A DNA stretch of 64,000 nucleotides from contig NZ_CP050451.1 in the NCBI RefSeq assembly GCF_014171595.1, positions 1,612,001-1,676,000 of the forward strand, in the 5' to 3' direction. This DNA comes from Massilia sp. Se16.2.3. Lineage in GTDB: Bacteria; Pseudomonadota; Gammaproteobacteria; Burkholderiales; Burkholderiaceae_D. Of this stretch, positions 47,454 to 57,365 are shown piece by piece (position 1 is the stretch's first letter; each line of letters starts with the position of its first letter). A program made the translations under genes and the position numbers. The notes beneath the pieces are model-generated. The model saw nothing but the letters and a program-made list of their open reading frames with translations, ran no database searches and was not told the DNA's origin.

Positions 47454-48401
47454 ATGAAAATCGCCTTCCTCGCCGATCCGGTTTCCAGCTTCAAGATCTA
47501 CAAGGACTCGACCTTCGCGATGATGCGCGAGGCCGCGCGCCGTGGTCACGAGGTTTATGCCTTCGAGCAGCGCGACATGGCGCTCGAGCAGGGTGTCGTG
47601 CGCGCCGAAGTCGCGCGCCTGCACCTGACCGGCGATCCGGTCGACTGGTACCGCGCCGACCCGGCTGTTGATGCGCGCCTGGCCGAGTTCGACGCCATCA
47701 TCGAGCGCAAGGATCCGCCCTTCGACATGGAATATGTCTACGGCACTTATTTGCTGGAACTGGCGGAAAAACAGGGCGCGCGCGTGTTCAACAGGCCGTC
47801 GGCAATTCGCGACCACAACGAGAAGCTGGCGATCGGCCAGTTCAGCGAGTATACCTCGCCGACCCTGGTCACCTCCTCGGAAAAGCGCCTGCGCGCCTTC
47901 CATGCGGAACACGGCGACGTCATCTTCAAGCCGCTCGACGGCATGGGCGGCACCGGCATCTTCCGGGTAAAAGCCGACGCCATGAACCTGGGCGCGATCA
48001 TCGAAACGCTCAGCGACAACGGTAAACGCACCATCATGGTGCAAAAATACATTCCCGAGATCGTCAAGGGCGACAAGCGCATCCTCGTCATCGGCGGCAA
48101 ACCGGTGCCGTTCGCACTGGCGCGCATCCCGCAGGGGACCGAGGTGCGCGGCAACCTGGCGGCCGGCGGCATCGGCGTGGCCCAGCCGATCACCGAGCGC
48201 GACCGCGAGATCGCCGAGGCGCTGGGCCCCGTACTGGCCGAGCGCGGGCTGTTGCTGGTAGGATTAGACGTGATCGGCGATTTCCTGACCGAGGTGAATG
48301 TCACCAGTCCGACCTGCTTCCAGGAGATCACCGACCAAACCGGTTTCGACGTGGCCGCGATGTTCATCGACGCGGTCGAACAGCAGGCGACAAGAAAGTA
48401 A
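47454..48401 (+). CDS. gshB: Glutathione synthetase
   Basis: Adds glycine to gamma-glutamylcysteine. The 315-residue ATP-grasp enzyme begins MKIAFLADPVSSFKIYKDSTFAMMREAARRGHEV. It has RKDPPFDMEYVYGTYLLE, VFNRPSAIRDHNEKL, the ATP-binding IFKPLDGMGGTGIFRV, and the glycine-rich loop NLAAGGIGVAQPIT, followed by DVIGDFLTEVNVTSP. All are GshB signatures. It is followed 3 bp later by the EIIA gene, as in other betaproteobacteria. Confidence 0.96.
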   Translation: MKIAFLADPVSSFKIYKDSTFAMMREAARRGHEVYAFEQRDMALEQGVVRAEVARLHLTGDPVDWYRADPAVDARLAEFDAIIERKDPPFDMEYVYGTYLLELAEKQGARVFNRPSAIRDHNEKLAIGQFSEYTSPTLVTSSEKRLRAFHAEHGDVIFKPLDGMGGTGIFRVKADAMNLGAIIETLSDNGKRTIMVQKYIPEIVKGDKRILVIGGKPVPFALARIPQGTEVRGNLAAGGIGVAQPITERDREIAEALGPVLAERGLLLVGLDVIGDFLTEVNVTSPTCFQEITDQTGFDVAAMFIDAVEQQATRK

Positions 48402-48404
48402 ATC

Positions 48405-48809
48405 ATGGTAGGCATCCTGCTCCTGACCCACGCACCGCTGGGCCAGGCATTCATCGCGGCGGTCGCGCACGTGTTTCGCGGACCGACCGAACGCTTCGAG
48501 GCCATCGACGTGGCGGCCGACCAGGACCTGGTCGACGTCAACTGCAAGGCCAGGGAAGCGATCGCACGGCTGGACGACGGCGACGGCGTCCTCGTCATTA
48601 CCGATATCAAGGGCGGCACGCCCTCGAACTGCTGCAATTCGCTGGCCGATGCCGGGCACGTGGAGGTCATCGCCGGCATCAGCCTGCCGATGCTGCTGCG
48701 CGCAATCACCTATCGCCGCGACACGCTCGACGTGGTGGTGGAAATGGCGTTGGCCGGTGCCCAGAACGGCGCGGTGCGGGTCGATAACCGCATCCGGGTC
48801 GGCTCCTGA
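48405..48809 (+). CDS. PTS EIIA component, mannose family (ManX-like)
   Basis: 134 residues, MVGILLLTHAPLGQAFI with the phosphorylatable His9, then ADQDLVDVNCKAREAIARLDDGDGVLVITDIKGGTPSN, the EIIA-Man fold. No EIIB or EIIC sugar permease gene is nearby, so it is part of a partial, regulatory PTS with HPr and EI. Cytoplasmic. Overlapping frames are shadows. Confidence 0.92.
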   Translation: MVGILLLTHAPLGQAFIAAVAHVFRGPTERFEAIDVAADQDLVDVNCKAREAIARLDDGDGVLVITDIKGGTPSNCCNSLADAGHVEVIAGISLPMLLRAITYRRDTLDVVVEMALAGAQNGAVRVDNRIRVGS

Positions 48810-48891
48810 TGTGGATGTGGACGGGCGCCTCGCGCAGGTAGCCCGTCTTTTGGTGTAGCGCCGTCCTGACGATGGAAAAGAAAACGAGAAC

Positions 48892-49161
48892 ATGATTCAG
48901 CAAGAACTTGAAATCATCAACAAGCTGGGCCTGCATGCGCGCGCATCGGCCAAATTCACCCAGCTCGCCGCCAGGTACAAGAGCGATGTCTGGCTCACCC
49001 GTAACGGGCGCCGCATCAACGCGAAATCGATCATGGGCGTGATGATGCTCGCCGCCGGCAAGGGCGCGAAGGTCACGCTCGAAGCCGACGGCGCCGACGA
49101 GCATGACGCGATCGTCGCGCTGGCCGCCCTCGTCAACGACAAGTTCGGCGAAGGCGAGTAA
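48892..49161 (+). CDS. ptsH: Phosphocarrier protein HPr
   Basis: 89 residues. Phosphorylation site GLHARAS (His15), regulatory serine in KSIMGVMML (Ser46 position), and a standard HPr length. The stop overlaps the possible ptsI ATG as TAATG. Confidence 0.96.
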   Translation: MIQQELEIINKLGLHARASAKFTQLAARYKSDVWLTRNGRRINAKSIMGVMMLAAGKGAKVTLEADGADEHDAIVALAALVNDKFGEGE

Positions 49162-50969
49162 TGCCCGAATCCGGATTCGCCCGCTCCCGGGGACCCTCGA
49201 TGGCTTCGTTCACGCTGCACGGCATACCGGTGTCACGCGGGATCGCGATCGGCCGCGCGCACCTGCTCACGCCGGCCGCGCTCGACGTCAAGCACTATCT
49301 GGTTCCGGAAGAGCAGGTCGAAGCGGAAGTAAAACGCCTGCAGGACGCGATCGCCGAAGTGCACCGCAACCTGCAGGAGCTCTGGACCGATCTGCCCAAG
49401 GATGCCCCGACCGAACTGGGCGCCTTCATCGACGTCCACGCGCTGATCCTGTCCGACCCGATGATCTCGGAAGCGCCGCTCGACATCATCCGCTCGCGCC
49501 ACTACAACGCCGAGTGGGCGCTGGTCACCCAGATCGACGAGCTCTCGAGCCAGTTCGACGAGATCGAGGACGAGTACCTGCGCGAGCGCAAGCACGACAT
49601 CCAGCAGGTAGCCGAACGCGTGCTGAAAGTGTTGATGGGCACCGCGCTGTCGGTGCCGCCCGTGCTGGCCGGCGACGACGGCTACCAGCCGCAGATGATC
49701 GTCGTCGCCCACGACATCTCGCCGGCCGACATGCTGGCCTTCCGCGACCGCGGCGGCGATCCGCGCCCCTTCGTCGGCTTCGTCACCGACGTCGGCGGAC
49801 AGAACTCGCACACGGCGATCGTCGCCCGTTCGCTCGACATCCCGGCGGCGGTCGGCATGAGCCAGGCCTCGCGCCTGATCGAGCAGGACGACTGGGTCAT
49901 CGTCGACGGCGATGCCGGTGTCGTCATCTGCAGTCCGAGCCCGCTGGTGCTGGAGCAGTACCGCGCGCGCCAGGCGGCGCTGGGCAAGGCGCGCAAGCGT
50001 CTTCTCAAGCTGAAGAAAACGCCGGCCGTGACGAAAGACGGCACCGCGATCCGCCTGATGGCCAACATCGAGCTGCCCGACGATTGCCCGCATGCGCTCG
50101 ACGCCGGCGCCGTCGGCATTGGCCTGTTCCGCTCCGAGTTCCTGTTCATGGCACGCGGCGCCGACGGCCTGAAAATTCCGAGCGAGGACGAGCAGTTCGA
50201 GCAGTACCGGCGCGCCGTGGTGGCCATGAAAGGCCGTCCGGTGACGATCCGCACGCTCGACGTCGGCGCCGACAAGCCGCTCGACCCGACCGAACACACG
50301 GCCCTCAATCCCGCGCTGGGCCTGCGCGCGATCCGCTATTGCCTGGCCGAGCCGCAGCTGTTCCTGACCCAGCTGCGCGCCATCCTGCGCGCTTCCTGCT
50401 TCGGCAAGGTGCGCATCCTGATCCCGATGCTGGCCCATGCCTACGAGATCGACCAGACCCTGAACATGATCGAGCAGGCCAAGTTCCAGCTGCGCGAACA
50501 GAACATCAAGTACGACCCGGCCATCGAGGTCGGCGCCATGATCGAGATCCCGGCCGCCGCGCTGGCGCTGCCGATGTTCGTGCGGCGCATGAATTTCCTC
50601 TCGATCGGCACGAATGACCTGATCCAGTACACGCTGGCGATCGACCGCGTCGATTACGAAGTGGCCCACCTGTACGACCCGCTGCACCCGGCCGTGCTGC
50701 AGCTGATCGGCATGACGATCGCCGCCGGCCAGAAGGCGGGCATCGACGTGGCGGTCTGCGGCGAAATGGCGGGCGACATCAAGCTGACGCGCTTATTGCT
50801 GGGAATGGGCCTGCGCGAATTCTCCATGCACCCGGCCCAGCTGCTGGCGGTGAAGCAGGAAATCCTGAACGCCGACCTCGGCCAGATCACGCCGCGAATG
50901 CGACGCATCATGCGCTCGATGGAGCCGGCCGAGATCATGGAAGCGGTCGAACAGCTCCAGCTCACGTAA
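49161..50969 (+). CDS. ptsI: PTS enzyme I (phosphoenolpyruvate-protein phosphotransferase)
   Basis: Transfers phosphate from PEP to HPr. 602 residues from the ATG at 49161, which overlaps the ptsH stop. An internal ATG at 49200 ([18 protein letters not shown]) gives 589 residues and looks like the family start, so the true start may be 49200. Motifs: the phospho-histidine region [48 protein letters not shown], and the PEP-binding [13 protein letters not shown] plus VCGEMAGD. Only EIIA, HPr and EI are here. Confidence 0.95.
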   Translation: MPESGFARSRGPSMASFTLHGIPVSRGIAIGRAHLLTPAALDVKHYLVPEEQVEAEVKRLQDAIAEVHRNLQELWTDLPKDAPTELGAFIDVHALILSDPMISEAPLDIIRSRHYNAEWALVTQIDELSSQFDEIEDEYLRERKHDIQQVAERVLKVLMGTALSVPPVLAGDDGYQPQMIVVAHDISPADMLAFRDRGGDPRPFVGFVTDVGGQNSHTAIVARSLDIPAAVGMSQASRLIEQDDWVIVDGDAGVVICSPSPLVLEQYRARQAALGKARKRLLKLKKTPAVTKDGTAIRLMANIELPDDCPHALDAGAVGIGLFRSEFLFMARGADGLKIPSEDEQFEQYRRAVVAMKGRPVTIRTLDVGADKPLDPTEHTALNPALGLRAIRYCLAEPQLFLTQLRAILRASCFGKVRILIPMLAHAYEIDQTLNMIEQAKFQLREQNIKYDPAIEVGAMIEIPAAALALPMFVRRMNFLSIGTNDLIQYTLAIDRVDYEVAHLYDPLHPAVLQLIGMTIAAGQKAGIDVAVCGEMAGDIKLTRLLLGMGLREFSMHPAQLLAVKQEILNADLGQITPRMRRIMRSMEPAEIMEAVEQLQLT

Positions 50970-51039
50970 TACCCCAGCTTTACCTCAGTTTTACCCAAGC
51001 GGCCGTCAGTGCCGCGACACACACAGCAAAGAAAACCTC

Positions 51040-52206
51040 ATGGGATCCATCGGAACCGTCACTCCGCAAGCGATGCATTTCGCCGAGCCGCTGCGCCTGC
51101 AAAGCGGCGCGCACATCGGCGACTACACGCTCATGTATGAAACCTACGGCACCCTCAACGCCGACAAGTCGAACGCGGTGCTGGTTTGCCACGCGCTCAA
51201 CGCCTCGCACCACGTCGCCGGCACCTACGCGAACGAGCCGAAAAGCACGGGCTGGTGGGACAACATGGTCGGACCGGGCAAGCCGCTCGATACAAGCCGC
51301 TTCTTCGTCATCGGCGTCAACAACCTCGGTTCCTGTTTCGGCTCGACCGGCCCGATGCATACCAATCCCGCCACCGGCAAGCCCTATGGCGCCGCCTTTC
51401 CGCTGCTGACCGTGGAAGACTGGGTGGCGGCGCAGGCGCGCCTGGCCGACCGCCTCGGCATTGCGCAATTCGCCGCGGTGATGGGCGGTTCGCTCGGCGG
51501 CATGCAGGCCCTGTCGTGGAGCATCCTCTTCCCCGAGCGCCTGCGCCACTGCATCGTGATCGCCTCCACGCCGAAGCTCTCGGCCCAGAACATCGCTTTC
51601 AACGATGTCGCGCGCCAGGCCATCCTGACCGACCCGGACTACCGCGGCGGCGATTTCTACGAGCACGGCGTGGTGCCGAAGAACGGCCTGAAGGTGGCGC
51701 GCATGGTCGGCCACATCACGTATTTGTCGAACGACGACATGGCGGAAAAGTTCGGGCGCAAGCTGCGCAACGCGGCCGAGAGCCGGGACGCTGGCCGCTC
51801 CGACTACAAGTTCGACTTCGGCGTCGACTTCGAGATCGAGTCCTACCTGCGCTACCAGGGGGATAAATTCTCGGAATACTTCGACGCGAATACCTACCTC
51901 CTGATCACCAAGGCGCTGGACTATTTCGACCCCGCGCGCGAGCACGGTGGCGACCTCACCAAAGCCCTGGCGGCCACCCGTGCCCAGTTCCTGATCGCTT
52001 CCTTCACCACCGACTGGCGCTTCTCGCCCGAGCGCAGCCGCGAGATCGTCGAAGCCCTGATCTCGAATCGCCGCCGCGTCACCTATGCGGAAATCGACGC
52101 GCCGCACGGGCACGACGCTTTTCTCCTGGAAGACGCGCGCTACATGGGCGTGGTGCGGGCCTATTACGACCGCATCTGGGAAGAAGGCGAAGGAGCACAG
52201 GCATGA
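51040..52206 (+). CDS. metX: Homoserine O-acyltransferase MetX
   Basis: First committed step of methionine synthesis. 388 residues with the alpha/beta hydrolase fold: [49 protein letters not shown], the nucleophile in [11 protein letters not shown] and the catalytic histidine in [10 protein letters not shown]. Proteobacterial MetX followed by metW usually uses succinyl-CoA, but the acyl group cannot be settled from sequence by eye. The start of metW overlaps by 4 bp. Confidence 0.95.
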   Translation: MGSIGTVTPQAMHFAEPLRLQSGAHIGDYTLMYETYGTLNADKSNAVLVCHALNASHHVAGTYANEPKSTGWWDNMVGPGKPLDTSRFFVIGVNNLGSCFGSTGPMHTNPATGKPYGAAFPLLTVEDWVAAQARLADRLGIAQFAAVMGGSLGGMQALSWSILFPERLRHCIVIASTPKLSAQNIAFNDVARQAILTDPDYRGGDFYEHGVVPKNGLKVARMVGHITYLSNDDMAEKFGRKLRNAAESRDAGRSDYKFDFGVDFEIESYLRYQGDKFSEYFDANTYLLITKALDYFDPAREHGGDLTKALAATRAQFLIASFTTDWRFSPERSREIVEALISNRRRVTYAEIDAPHGHDAFLLEDARYMGVVRAYYDRIWEEGEGAQA

Positions 52207-52817
52207 AATTCGAAGACTTGACCACCTTGCGCCCCGACCTGGCCTTCATCGCGCACTGGGTACGCGAAGGTTCGCACGTGCTCGACGTCGGCTGCGGCGA
52301 CGGCGCCATGCTGCGCTACCTGGAAAAGGGCAAGGGCTGCAGCGGCTACGGCATCGAGATCGCCGACGACAAGGTACTGGAAAGCACGCGGCGCGGCATC
52401 GCCGTCATCCAGCACGACATGGAGCAGGGCCTGGACCTGTTCGGCGATAACTCCTTCGACACGGTGCTCTGCCTGTCCTCGCTGCAGATGATGCTGCACG
52501 TGGAGGCGCGCCTGCGCGACATCGTGCGCGTGGGCGCCGAGGCGATCGTCTCCTTCCCGAACTTCGCCTACTGGCCGCACCGCATGGCGCTGCTCAAGGG
52601 CCGCATGCCGGTCTCGCGCACGCTGCCTTACCAGTGGTACGACACGCCCAACGTGCGCTACGCAACGATCTACGACTTCAAGGAGCTGGCCGAGGAATGC
52701 GGGCTGGAGGTGCTGGAATACGTGGCGCTGGCCGAAGGCAAGCCGGTCAGCTTCCTGCCGAACCTGCGCGGGAGCCTGGCGGTGTTCAGGTTGAGGAAGA
52801 AGGCGCAGCGGGCTTGA
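52203..52817 (+). CDS. metW: Methionine biosynthesis protein MetW
   Basis: 204 residues, a methyltransferase-like fold: [21 protein letters not shown], then [20 protein letters not shown] and [19 protein letters not shown]. MetW works with MetX in the homoserine acylation step of betaproteobacteria and other groups. ATGA overlap with metX indicates cotranslation. Confidence 0.94.
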   Translation: MKFEDLTTLRPDLAFIAHWVREGSHVLDVGCGDGAMLRYLEKGKGCSGYGIEIADDKVLESTRRGIAVIQHDMEQGLDLFGDNSFDTVLCLSSLQMMLHVEARLRDIVRVGAEAIVSFPNFAYWPHRMALLKGRMPVSRTLPYQWYDTPNVRYATIYDFKELAEECGLEVLEYVALAEGKPVSFLPNLRGSLAVFRLRKKAQRA

Positions 52818-52830
52818 TCGTTGGCGGATC

Positions 52831-52871
52831 GTAGGGTGGGCACGGAGTGCCTCGCCGGCCGCGCCCACCCT
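52831..52871. repeat. Short hairpin repeat, GTAGGGTGGGC type
   Basis: Arms AGGGTGGGC and GCCCACCCT around CTCGCCGGCCGCG. A similar core recurs at 54774-54860 and, more loosely, at 59543-59563. REP-like intergenic element. Confidence 0.7.
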
Positions 52872-52959
52872 GCGAGATACTTCCGCCCATATCGTGCGTA
52901 CCCCATCCGCGCTTTTCTGCGACGATGTTGTTGACAAAAACAGCATACTGGTAACTATC

Positions 52960-53847
52960 ATGAAAAAATTCAAACACTTAGCCGTTTGCATCGCGCTGCT
53001 GTCGACGCTCGGCGGCGCCCATGCCCAGAAGGGCGAACAGGTCGTCCAGGACGGCATCGCCGTCAAGCCGCTCTCGCGCGTGCGCGTGCTGGTGCCGGAA
53101 GAGCAGCTCAACGCCCAGGCTGCCCAGCAATACCAGGCGATGATGTCCGAAGCCCAGCAGAAGGGGGCCCTGGTGCCGGCCACCCATCCGGAAGTGCGGC
53201 GCCTGCGTGCGGTCGCCCAGCGCATCATCCCGTATGCACCGCGCTGGAACGCCTCGGCCAAGAACTGGAACTGGCAGGTGAACCTGTTCGACGTGCCGCA
53301 GGTGAATGCCTTCTGCATGCCGGGCGGCCGCATCGGCTTCTACACCGGCATCATCAACCAGCTGCGCCTGACCGACGACGAGATGGCCGCCGTGATGGGC
53401 CACGAGATCGCCCACGCGCTGCGCGAGCATGGCCGCGAGCGCGCGGCGAAATCCGGCATCACCTCGGTTGTCGCGCGCGGCGCCGGTGCCCTCGGTGCGG
53501 CCATCTTCGGGATCGACCCGAACATCACCAACGCGGTGACCGGCATGGTCGGGCAGGGCGTGGTCTTGAAATTCTCGCGCGACGAAGAGCGCGAAGCCGA
53601 CCTGGTGGGCCTGGACATCGCCGCCCGCGCCGGCTTCGACCCGCGCGCGGGCGTGGCGCTGTGGCGCAAGATGGGCGCCCTGAACAAGTCGGCGCCGCCT
53701 GAATTCATGTCGACCCACCCGGGCGGCGAAACCCGCATCCGCGACATGGAAAAGCACATGAACGTGCTGCTGCCGCTGTATGCGCGCAGCAAGGGCACGA
53801 GCGTCAATCGCCTGCCGTCCTACCGCACCACGGCCCTCCAGCGCTGA
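52960..53847 (+). CDS. M48-family metallopeptidase, exported
   Basis: 295 residues from the ATG at 52960 with a signal peptide (MKKFKHLAVCIALLSTLGGAHA). The zinc motif GHEIAHALREHGRERAAK (HEIAH) and the third ligand region EEREADLVGLDIAARAGFDP are typical of M48 peptidases like LoiP/YggG. VNAFCMPGGRIGFYTGII and STHPGGETRIRDMEKHM fit too. Located in the cell envelope, probably periplasmic protein quality control. The next gene starts 3 bp after its stop. Confidence 0.93.
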   Translation: MKKFKHLAVCIALLSTLGGAHAQKGEQVVQDGIAVKPLSRVRVLVPEEQLNAQAAQQYQAMMSEAQQKGALVPATHPEVRRLRAVAQRIIPYAPRWNASAKNWNWQVNLFDVPQVNAFCMPGGRIGFYTGIINQLRLTDDEMAAVMGHEIAHALREHGRERAAKSGITSVVARGAGALGAAIFGIDPNITNAVTGMVGQGVVLKFSRDEEREADLVGLDIAARAGFDPRAGVALWRKMGALNKSAPPEFMSTHPGGETRIRDMEKHMNVLLPLYARSKGTSVNRLPSYRTTALQR

Positions 53848-53850
53848 CCG

Positions 53851-54771
53851 ATGGGACACCAGGCCGACGCCAATTCCCATGTTCCGCTGCCGGTGAAGAG
53901 CGGCGTCGCGCCCAGCTACCTGTGGCTGACCGAAACGCGCGCCGGCGGCATGCTGCGCTTTCTCAGCGAGCGCTTTCCCGACGTGGCGCCCGCGTCCTGG
54001 GCCGCGCGCCTGCAGCGCGGCGAAGTGGTCGATGCGGCAGGCAAGCCGCTGCAGGCGGACAGCCATGTGCGCCAGGGCATGCGCATCTGGTACTACCGCG
54101 AACTCGACGAAGCGGAAACGCCGATCCCGTTCAAGGAACGCATCCTGTTCCAGGACGCGCACCTGCTGGTCGTCGACAAGCCGCATTTTTTACCGATGAT
54201 CCCGAGCGGACGTTTTCTCCACGAGACCCTGCTCGTGCGCCTGAAAGCCCAGCTCGAGCTGCCGCACCTGACGCCCATCCACCGGCTCGACCGCGAGACG
54301 GCGGGCGTGGTCATCTTCTCGCACAACCTCGATTCGCGCGGGAAGTACCAGTCGATGTTCCAGAAGCGGGTAGTGAAAAAAGTGTACGAGGCCCTGGCCG
54401 GGCCGATCGAGGGGAGGGAGTTCCCCTTCACCTACCGCAGCCGCATGCAGGACGCGGCGCAGTTTTTCGTCAGCGAAGAAGTGGTGGGCGAGCCGAATTC
54501 GGAAACGCTGATCGAGGTCATCGAGCGCCGCGGCGACGTGGTGCGCTACCGCCTGCACCCGCACACGGGGCGCAAGCACCAGCTGCGCCTGCATTTGTCG
54601 TCCCTGGGCGCGCCGATCCTGAACGACGCGTTTTACCCGGTGGCGCTGCCCTGCAAGGGCGACGATTTTTCGGCGCCGCTGCAGCTGCTGGCGCGCTCGA
54701 TCAGTTTTGACGATCCCCTGACGGGGGAACCGCGCACGTTCAACAGCGAACGCACGCTCGATTGGCCGTGA
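53851..54771 (+). CDS. RluA-family RNA pseudouridine synthase
   Basis: 306 residues. The catalytic motif PIHRLDRETAGVVIFS contains the active aspartate. RILFQDAHLLVVDKPHFLPMIP, YEALAGPI and RYRLHPHTGRKHQLRLHLSSLGAPILND are all RluA-family signatures, with an N-terminal S4-like part. The exact target (23S rRNA or tRNA) cannot be assigned from the sequence. It is translationally close to the M48 gene, 3 bp apart. Confidence 0.93.
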   Translation: MGHQADANSHVPLPVKSGVAPSYLWLTETRAGGMLRFLSERFPDVAPASWAARLQRGEVVDAAGKPLQADSHVRQGMRIWYYRELDEAETPIPFKERILFQDAHLLVVDKPHFLPMIPSGRFLHETLLVRLKAQLELPHLTPIHRLDRETAGVVIFSHNLDSRGKYQSMFQKRVVKKVYEALAGPIEGREFPFTYRSRMQDAAQFFVSEEVVGEPNSETLIEVIERRGDVVRYRLHPHTGRKHQLRLHLSSLGAPILNDAFYPVALPCKGDDFSAPLQLLARSISFDDPLTGEPRTFNSERTLDWP

Positions 54772-54773
54772 AT

Positions 54774-54860
54774 GGTGGGCACGGGGCGCCTCGCCGGCCG
54801 CGGCCACCCTACCAGTCGCTGTCGTGCCAGACCCGTAGGGTGGGCGCCCCGAGCCCACCA
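54774..54860. repeat. Two copies of the GTAGGGTGGGC-type hairpin
   Basis: GGTGGGCACGGGGCGCCTCG...CCGGCCGCGGCCACCCT (54774-54811) repeats the element at 52831. It is followed by a partial copy GTAGGGTGGGCGCCCCGAGCCCACCA at 54835-54860. Both lie between the pseudouridine synthase and xth genes. Confidence 0.65.
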
Positions 54861-54886
54861 TCCTCAGCGTCACAACCGGCCATGCA

Positions 54887-55657
54887 TCAAGGGTGATAGT
54901 CGATGATCAGGGGCGCGTGATCCGAAAACCGCTCGTCCTTGTACACCGCCACCGCATGCGCCTTGGCCGCAATGCCGGGCGTCGCCACATGATAGTCGAT
55001 CCGCCAGCCCACGTTCTTCGCCCACGATTGCCCGCGGTTGCTCCACCAGGTATAGTCCGCCGCATCCGGCGCCACGACACGGTGCACGTCCACCAGCCCC
55101 AACTCGTCGAACAGGCGCGTCATCCACGCGCGCTCTTCCGGCAGGAAGCCCGAGTTCTTCTGGTTGCTCTTCCAGTTCTTCAGGTCGATTTCCTTGTGGG
55201 CGATGTTCCAGTCGCCGCAAATGACGACTTCGCGGCCCTCGGCCTTCAATTCCTGCAGGTGCGGCAGGAAGACTTCCATGAAACGGAACTTGGCCAGCTG
55301 GCGCTCCGGCGAGGACGAGCCGGAGGGGCAGTAGACGGAAATGACGGTGAGGTTGCCGAAATCGCAGCGCGTGTAGCGGCCCTCGGCATCGAATTCCTGG
55401 CAGCCGAAGCCGATGCGCTTGTTGTCCGGGGCGACGCGGCTGTAGACGCCGGTGCCGGAATAACCCTTCTTTTCGGCATAGTGGAAATGGCCGTGGTAGC
55501 CGTGCGGACGCAGGAATTCCTCGGTCATGTCGGCTTCCTGGGCCTTCAGTTCCTGGACGCAGATGAAGTCGGCGTCGACGGACGCCAGCCAGTTGAAGAA
55601 ACCTTTTTTGTGGGCCGAACGGATGCCGTTCAGGTTGGCGGAAATAATTCGTGGCAT
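54887..55657 (-). CDS. xth: Exodeoxyribonuclease III
   Basis: AP endonuclease / 3'-5' exonuclease of base-excision repair. 256 residues from the ATG at 55657: MPRIISANLNGIRSAHKKGFFNWL, VQELKAQEADM, YPYEN-like YSGTGVYSR, ICGDWNIAHKEIDLKNWKSN, DYTWWSNRG, NVGWRIDYH and the final FSDHAPLIIDY with the catalytic histidine. In-frame sequence upstream overlaps pyrE and is not part of the gene. It is divergent from pyrE. Confidence 0.96.
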   Translation of the reverse strand: MPRIISANLNGIRSAHKKGFFNWLASVDADFICVQELKAQEADMTEEFLRPHGYHGHFHYAEKKGYSGTGVYSRVAPDNKRIGFGCQEFDAEGRYTRCDFGNLTVISVYCPSGSSSPERQLAKFRFMEVFLPHLQELKAEGREVVICGDWNIAHKEIDLKNWKSNQKNSGFLPEERAWMTRLFDELGLVDVHRVVAPDAADYTWWSNRGQSWAKNVGWRIDYHVATPGIAAKAHAVAVYKDERFSDHAPLIIDYHP

Positions 55658-55744
55658 GGAAATGAGAAGAAGAGGGAACGGCGGCTGTGGGCACGGAATG
55701 GGTGCTGGATTAAAATACAGCCACTTTTTTAATCTGGGGTCACC

Positions 55745-56407
55745 GTGAACAATTTGCGCCAACAGTTTATCGCTTTTTCGGTCTCGACGGGAGTGCTCAA
55801 GTTCGGCGAGTTCACCACCAAGGCGGGCAGGCTCTCGCCGTATTTCTTCAACGCCGGCCTGTTCCACGACGGCGCGACCCTCGGCCAGCTGGCCCAGTTC
55901 TACGCCCAGACCCTGCTTGACTCGAACGTCGAGTTCGACATGCTGTTCGGCCCTGCCTACAAGGGCATCACGCTGGCCAGCGCCACCGCGGTCGCGCTGG
56001 CCGCCAAGGGCCGCAACACCTCCTACGCCTACAACCGCAAGGAAGCCAAGGACCACGGCGAAGGCGGCACCATCGTTGGCGCCACACTGCAGGGCAAGGT
56101 CGTGATCGTCGACGACGTGATCTCGGCTGGCACCTCGGTGCGCGAATCGGTGACCATGATCCGCGCCGCCGGTGCCGAGCCTGCCGCCGTGCTGATCGCG
56201 CTCGACCGCATGGAGCGTTCCGGCAAGGACGACGCGTTATCAAACGGGTCGGCGGTGCAGCAGGTGGCGGAGGAATTCGGCATACCCGTCATCTCGATCG
56301 CCAACCTGGAAGACCTGTTTACTTACCTGTCGGGCGAAGGGGCCGGGGCCGAACTGGGACAGCACAAGGACGCGGTGGCGGCGTATCGCAGCCGCTACGG
56401 CGTCTGA
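55745..56407 (+). CDS. pyrE: Orotate phosphoribosyltransferase
   Basis: 220 residues from a GTG start. It makes OMP from orotate and PRPP. GVLKFGEFTTKAGRLSPYFFNAGLF is the PyrE signature, and the PRPP motif is VVIVDDVISAGTSVRES. AYNRKEAKDHGEGG matches the flexible loop. The next gene begins 2 bp after its stop. Confidence 0.96.
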   Translation: MNNLRQQFIAFSVSTGVLKFGEFTTKAGRLSPYFFNAGLFHDGATLGQLAQFYAQTLLDSNVEFDMLFGPAYKGITLASATAVALAAKGRNTSYAYNRKEAKDHGEGGTIVGATLQGKVVIVDDVISAGTSVRESVTMIRAAGAEPAAVLIALDRMERSGKDDALSNGSAVQQVAEEFGIPVISIANLEDLFTYLSGEGAGAELGQHKDAVAAYRSRYGV

Positions 56408-56409
56408 AG

Positions 56410-57105
56410 GTGAAGCGTCTGCAAGCGGGCCTCGCGTTGCTGTGCGCGGTCCTGGCCGGTGCGTCCCACGCGGCGGCGACGGACCTGCCGCGTGCCGATC
56501 CCTGTCCCGGCGCCACAGCCTGGGCCGCGGCCCACCCTGACGAATCGGACGAGGCCCAGGCTGCGCGCGACGCCACGCGCAAACTGGGCGACCCCGCGCT
56601 GCGTGCGGAACTGGACAAGCGCTTTGCCGTCGACCAGAAAGTGCGCAAGGCCTACCTTGCCGCCCGACTGGATCGCGACGCCCAGCGCATGGTCGTACTG
56701 GTCGACGACAACAACCTGGACTGGCTGAAGTATCTGGTGCGCACGAAAGGTTTTCCGACAGCTGCCCGGTGGGGGGAGACGGGCGTGGATGCTGCATGGA
56801 CCCTGCTGCAGCACGCCGACAGCAGCCCGGATTTCCGGGCGGCGCTGCTGCCGACGCTGGGCGAGCGCGCCGCCGCCGGCGAGCTGCGCGCCGCCAGGCT
56901 GGCGCAATTTACCGACCGCGTGCTGGTCGCCTATGGCCGGCCGCAACGCTACGGCACCCAGTTCTCGCCCGAGGGCTGGCGCGCCCCGCATTTCGGCCTG
57001 GACGACGCAGCGAGCCTGCGCGCGGTCGAGGAAAACCGGCGTGTACTCGGTGTCATGCCACTGGCGGACTATGTGTGCATGATGAGCGAGGCCAGGAAGC
57101 GCTGA
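56410..57105 (+). CDS. DUF6624 family exported protein
   Basis: 231 residues from a GTG start, with a signal peptide (MKRLQAGLALLCAVLAGASHAA). The body has DDNNLDWLKYLVRTKGFPTAARWGE, TLLQHADSSPDFRAALLP, LAQFTDRVLVAYGRPQRYGTQFS and VLGVMPLADYVCMM, which match the DUF6624 pattern. Function unknown. Likely periplasmic. It starts 2 bp after pyrE and may be translationally coupled. Confidence 0.82.
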   Translation: MKRLQAGLALLCAVLAGASHAAATDLPRADPCPGATAWAAAHPDESDEAQAARDATRKLGDPALRAELDKRFAVDQKVRKAYLAARLDRDAQRMVVLVDDNNLDWLKYLVRTKGFPTAARWGETGVDAAWTLLQHADSSPDFRAALLPTLGERAAAGELRAARLAQFTDRVLVAYGRPQRYGTQFSPEGWRAPHFGLDDAASLRAVEENRRVLGVMPLADYVCMMSEARKR

Positions 57106-57120
57106 CGGCGCTGGCGCCTC

Positions 57121-57324
57121 ATGCGAGCACGCCTCGCCCGCATACAGGGCCACTGGTCGGCGAGCGTCTTCCTGAACGCCTGCCGTGCCGTATAGCGCGC
57201 GCAGGCCATCGTCTCGCTGTGCGTGGGCGCCATGGTGCTCGCGGGTACCGCCGAAGACCTGGCACTGCGCCGTTCCCTGCGCGTGGCGGCGCGGCAGCAG
57301 GCGCTGGTGCTGCTCGACGGGTAG
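57121..57324 (+). other. Small frame interrupted by an in-frame TAG, doubtful gene
   Basis: From an ATG at 57121, MRARLARIQGHWSASVFLNA is followed by a TAG at 57193-57195. The same frame then continues IVSLCVGAMVLAGTAEDLALR to a TAG at 57322-57324. The remaining part of 57106-57365 contains nothing else. It may be a decayed gene or chance. I do not recognise the protein. Confidence 0.2.
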
Positions 57325-57365
57325 GCAGCAGGGCCGGTCCAGGTGAACAGGGCAGCGCCGTCGTG

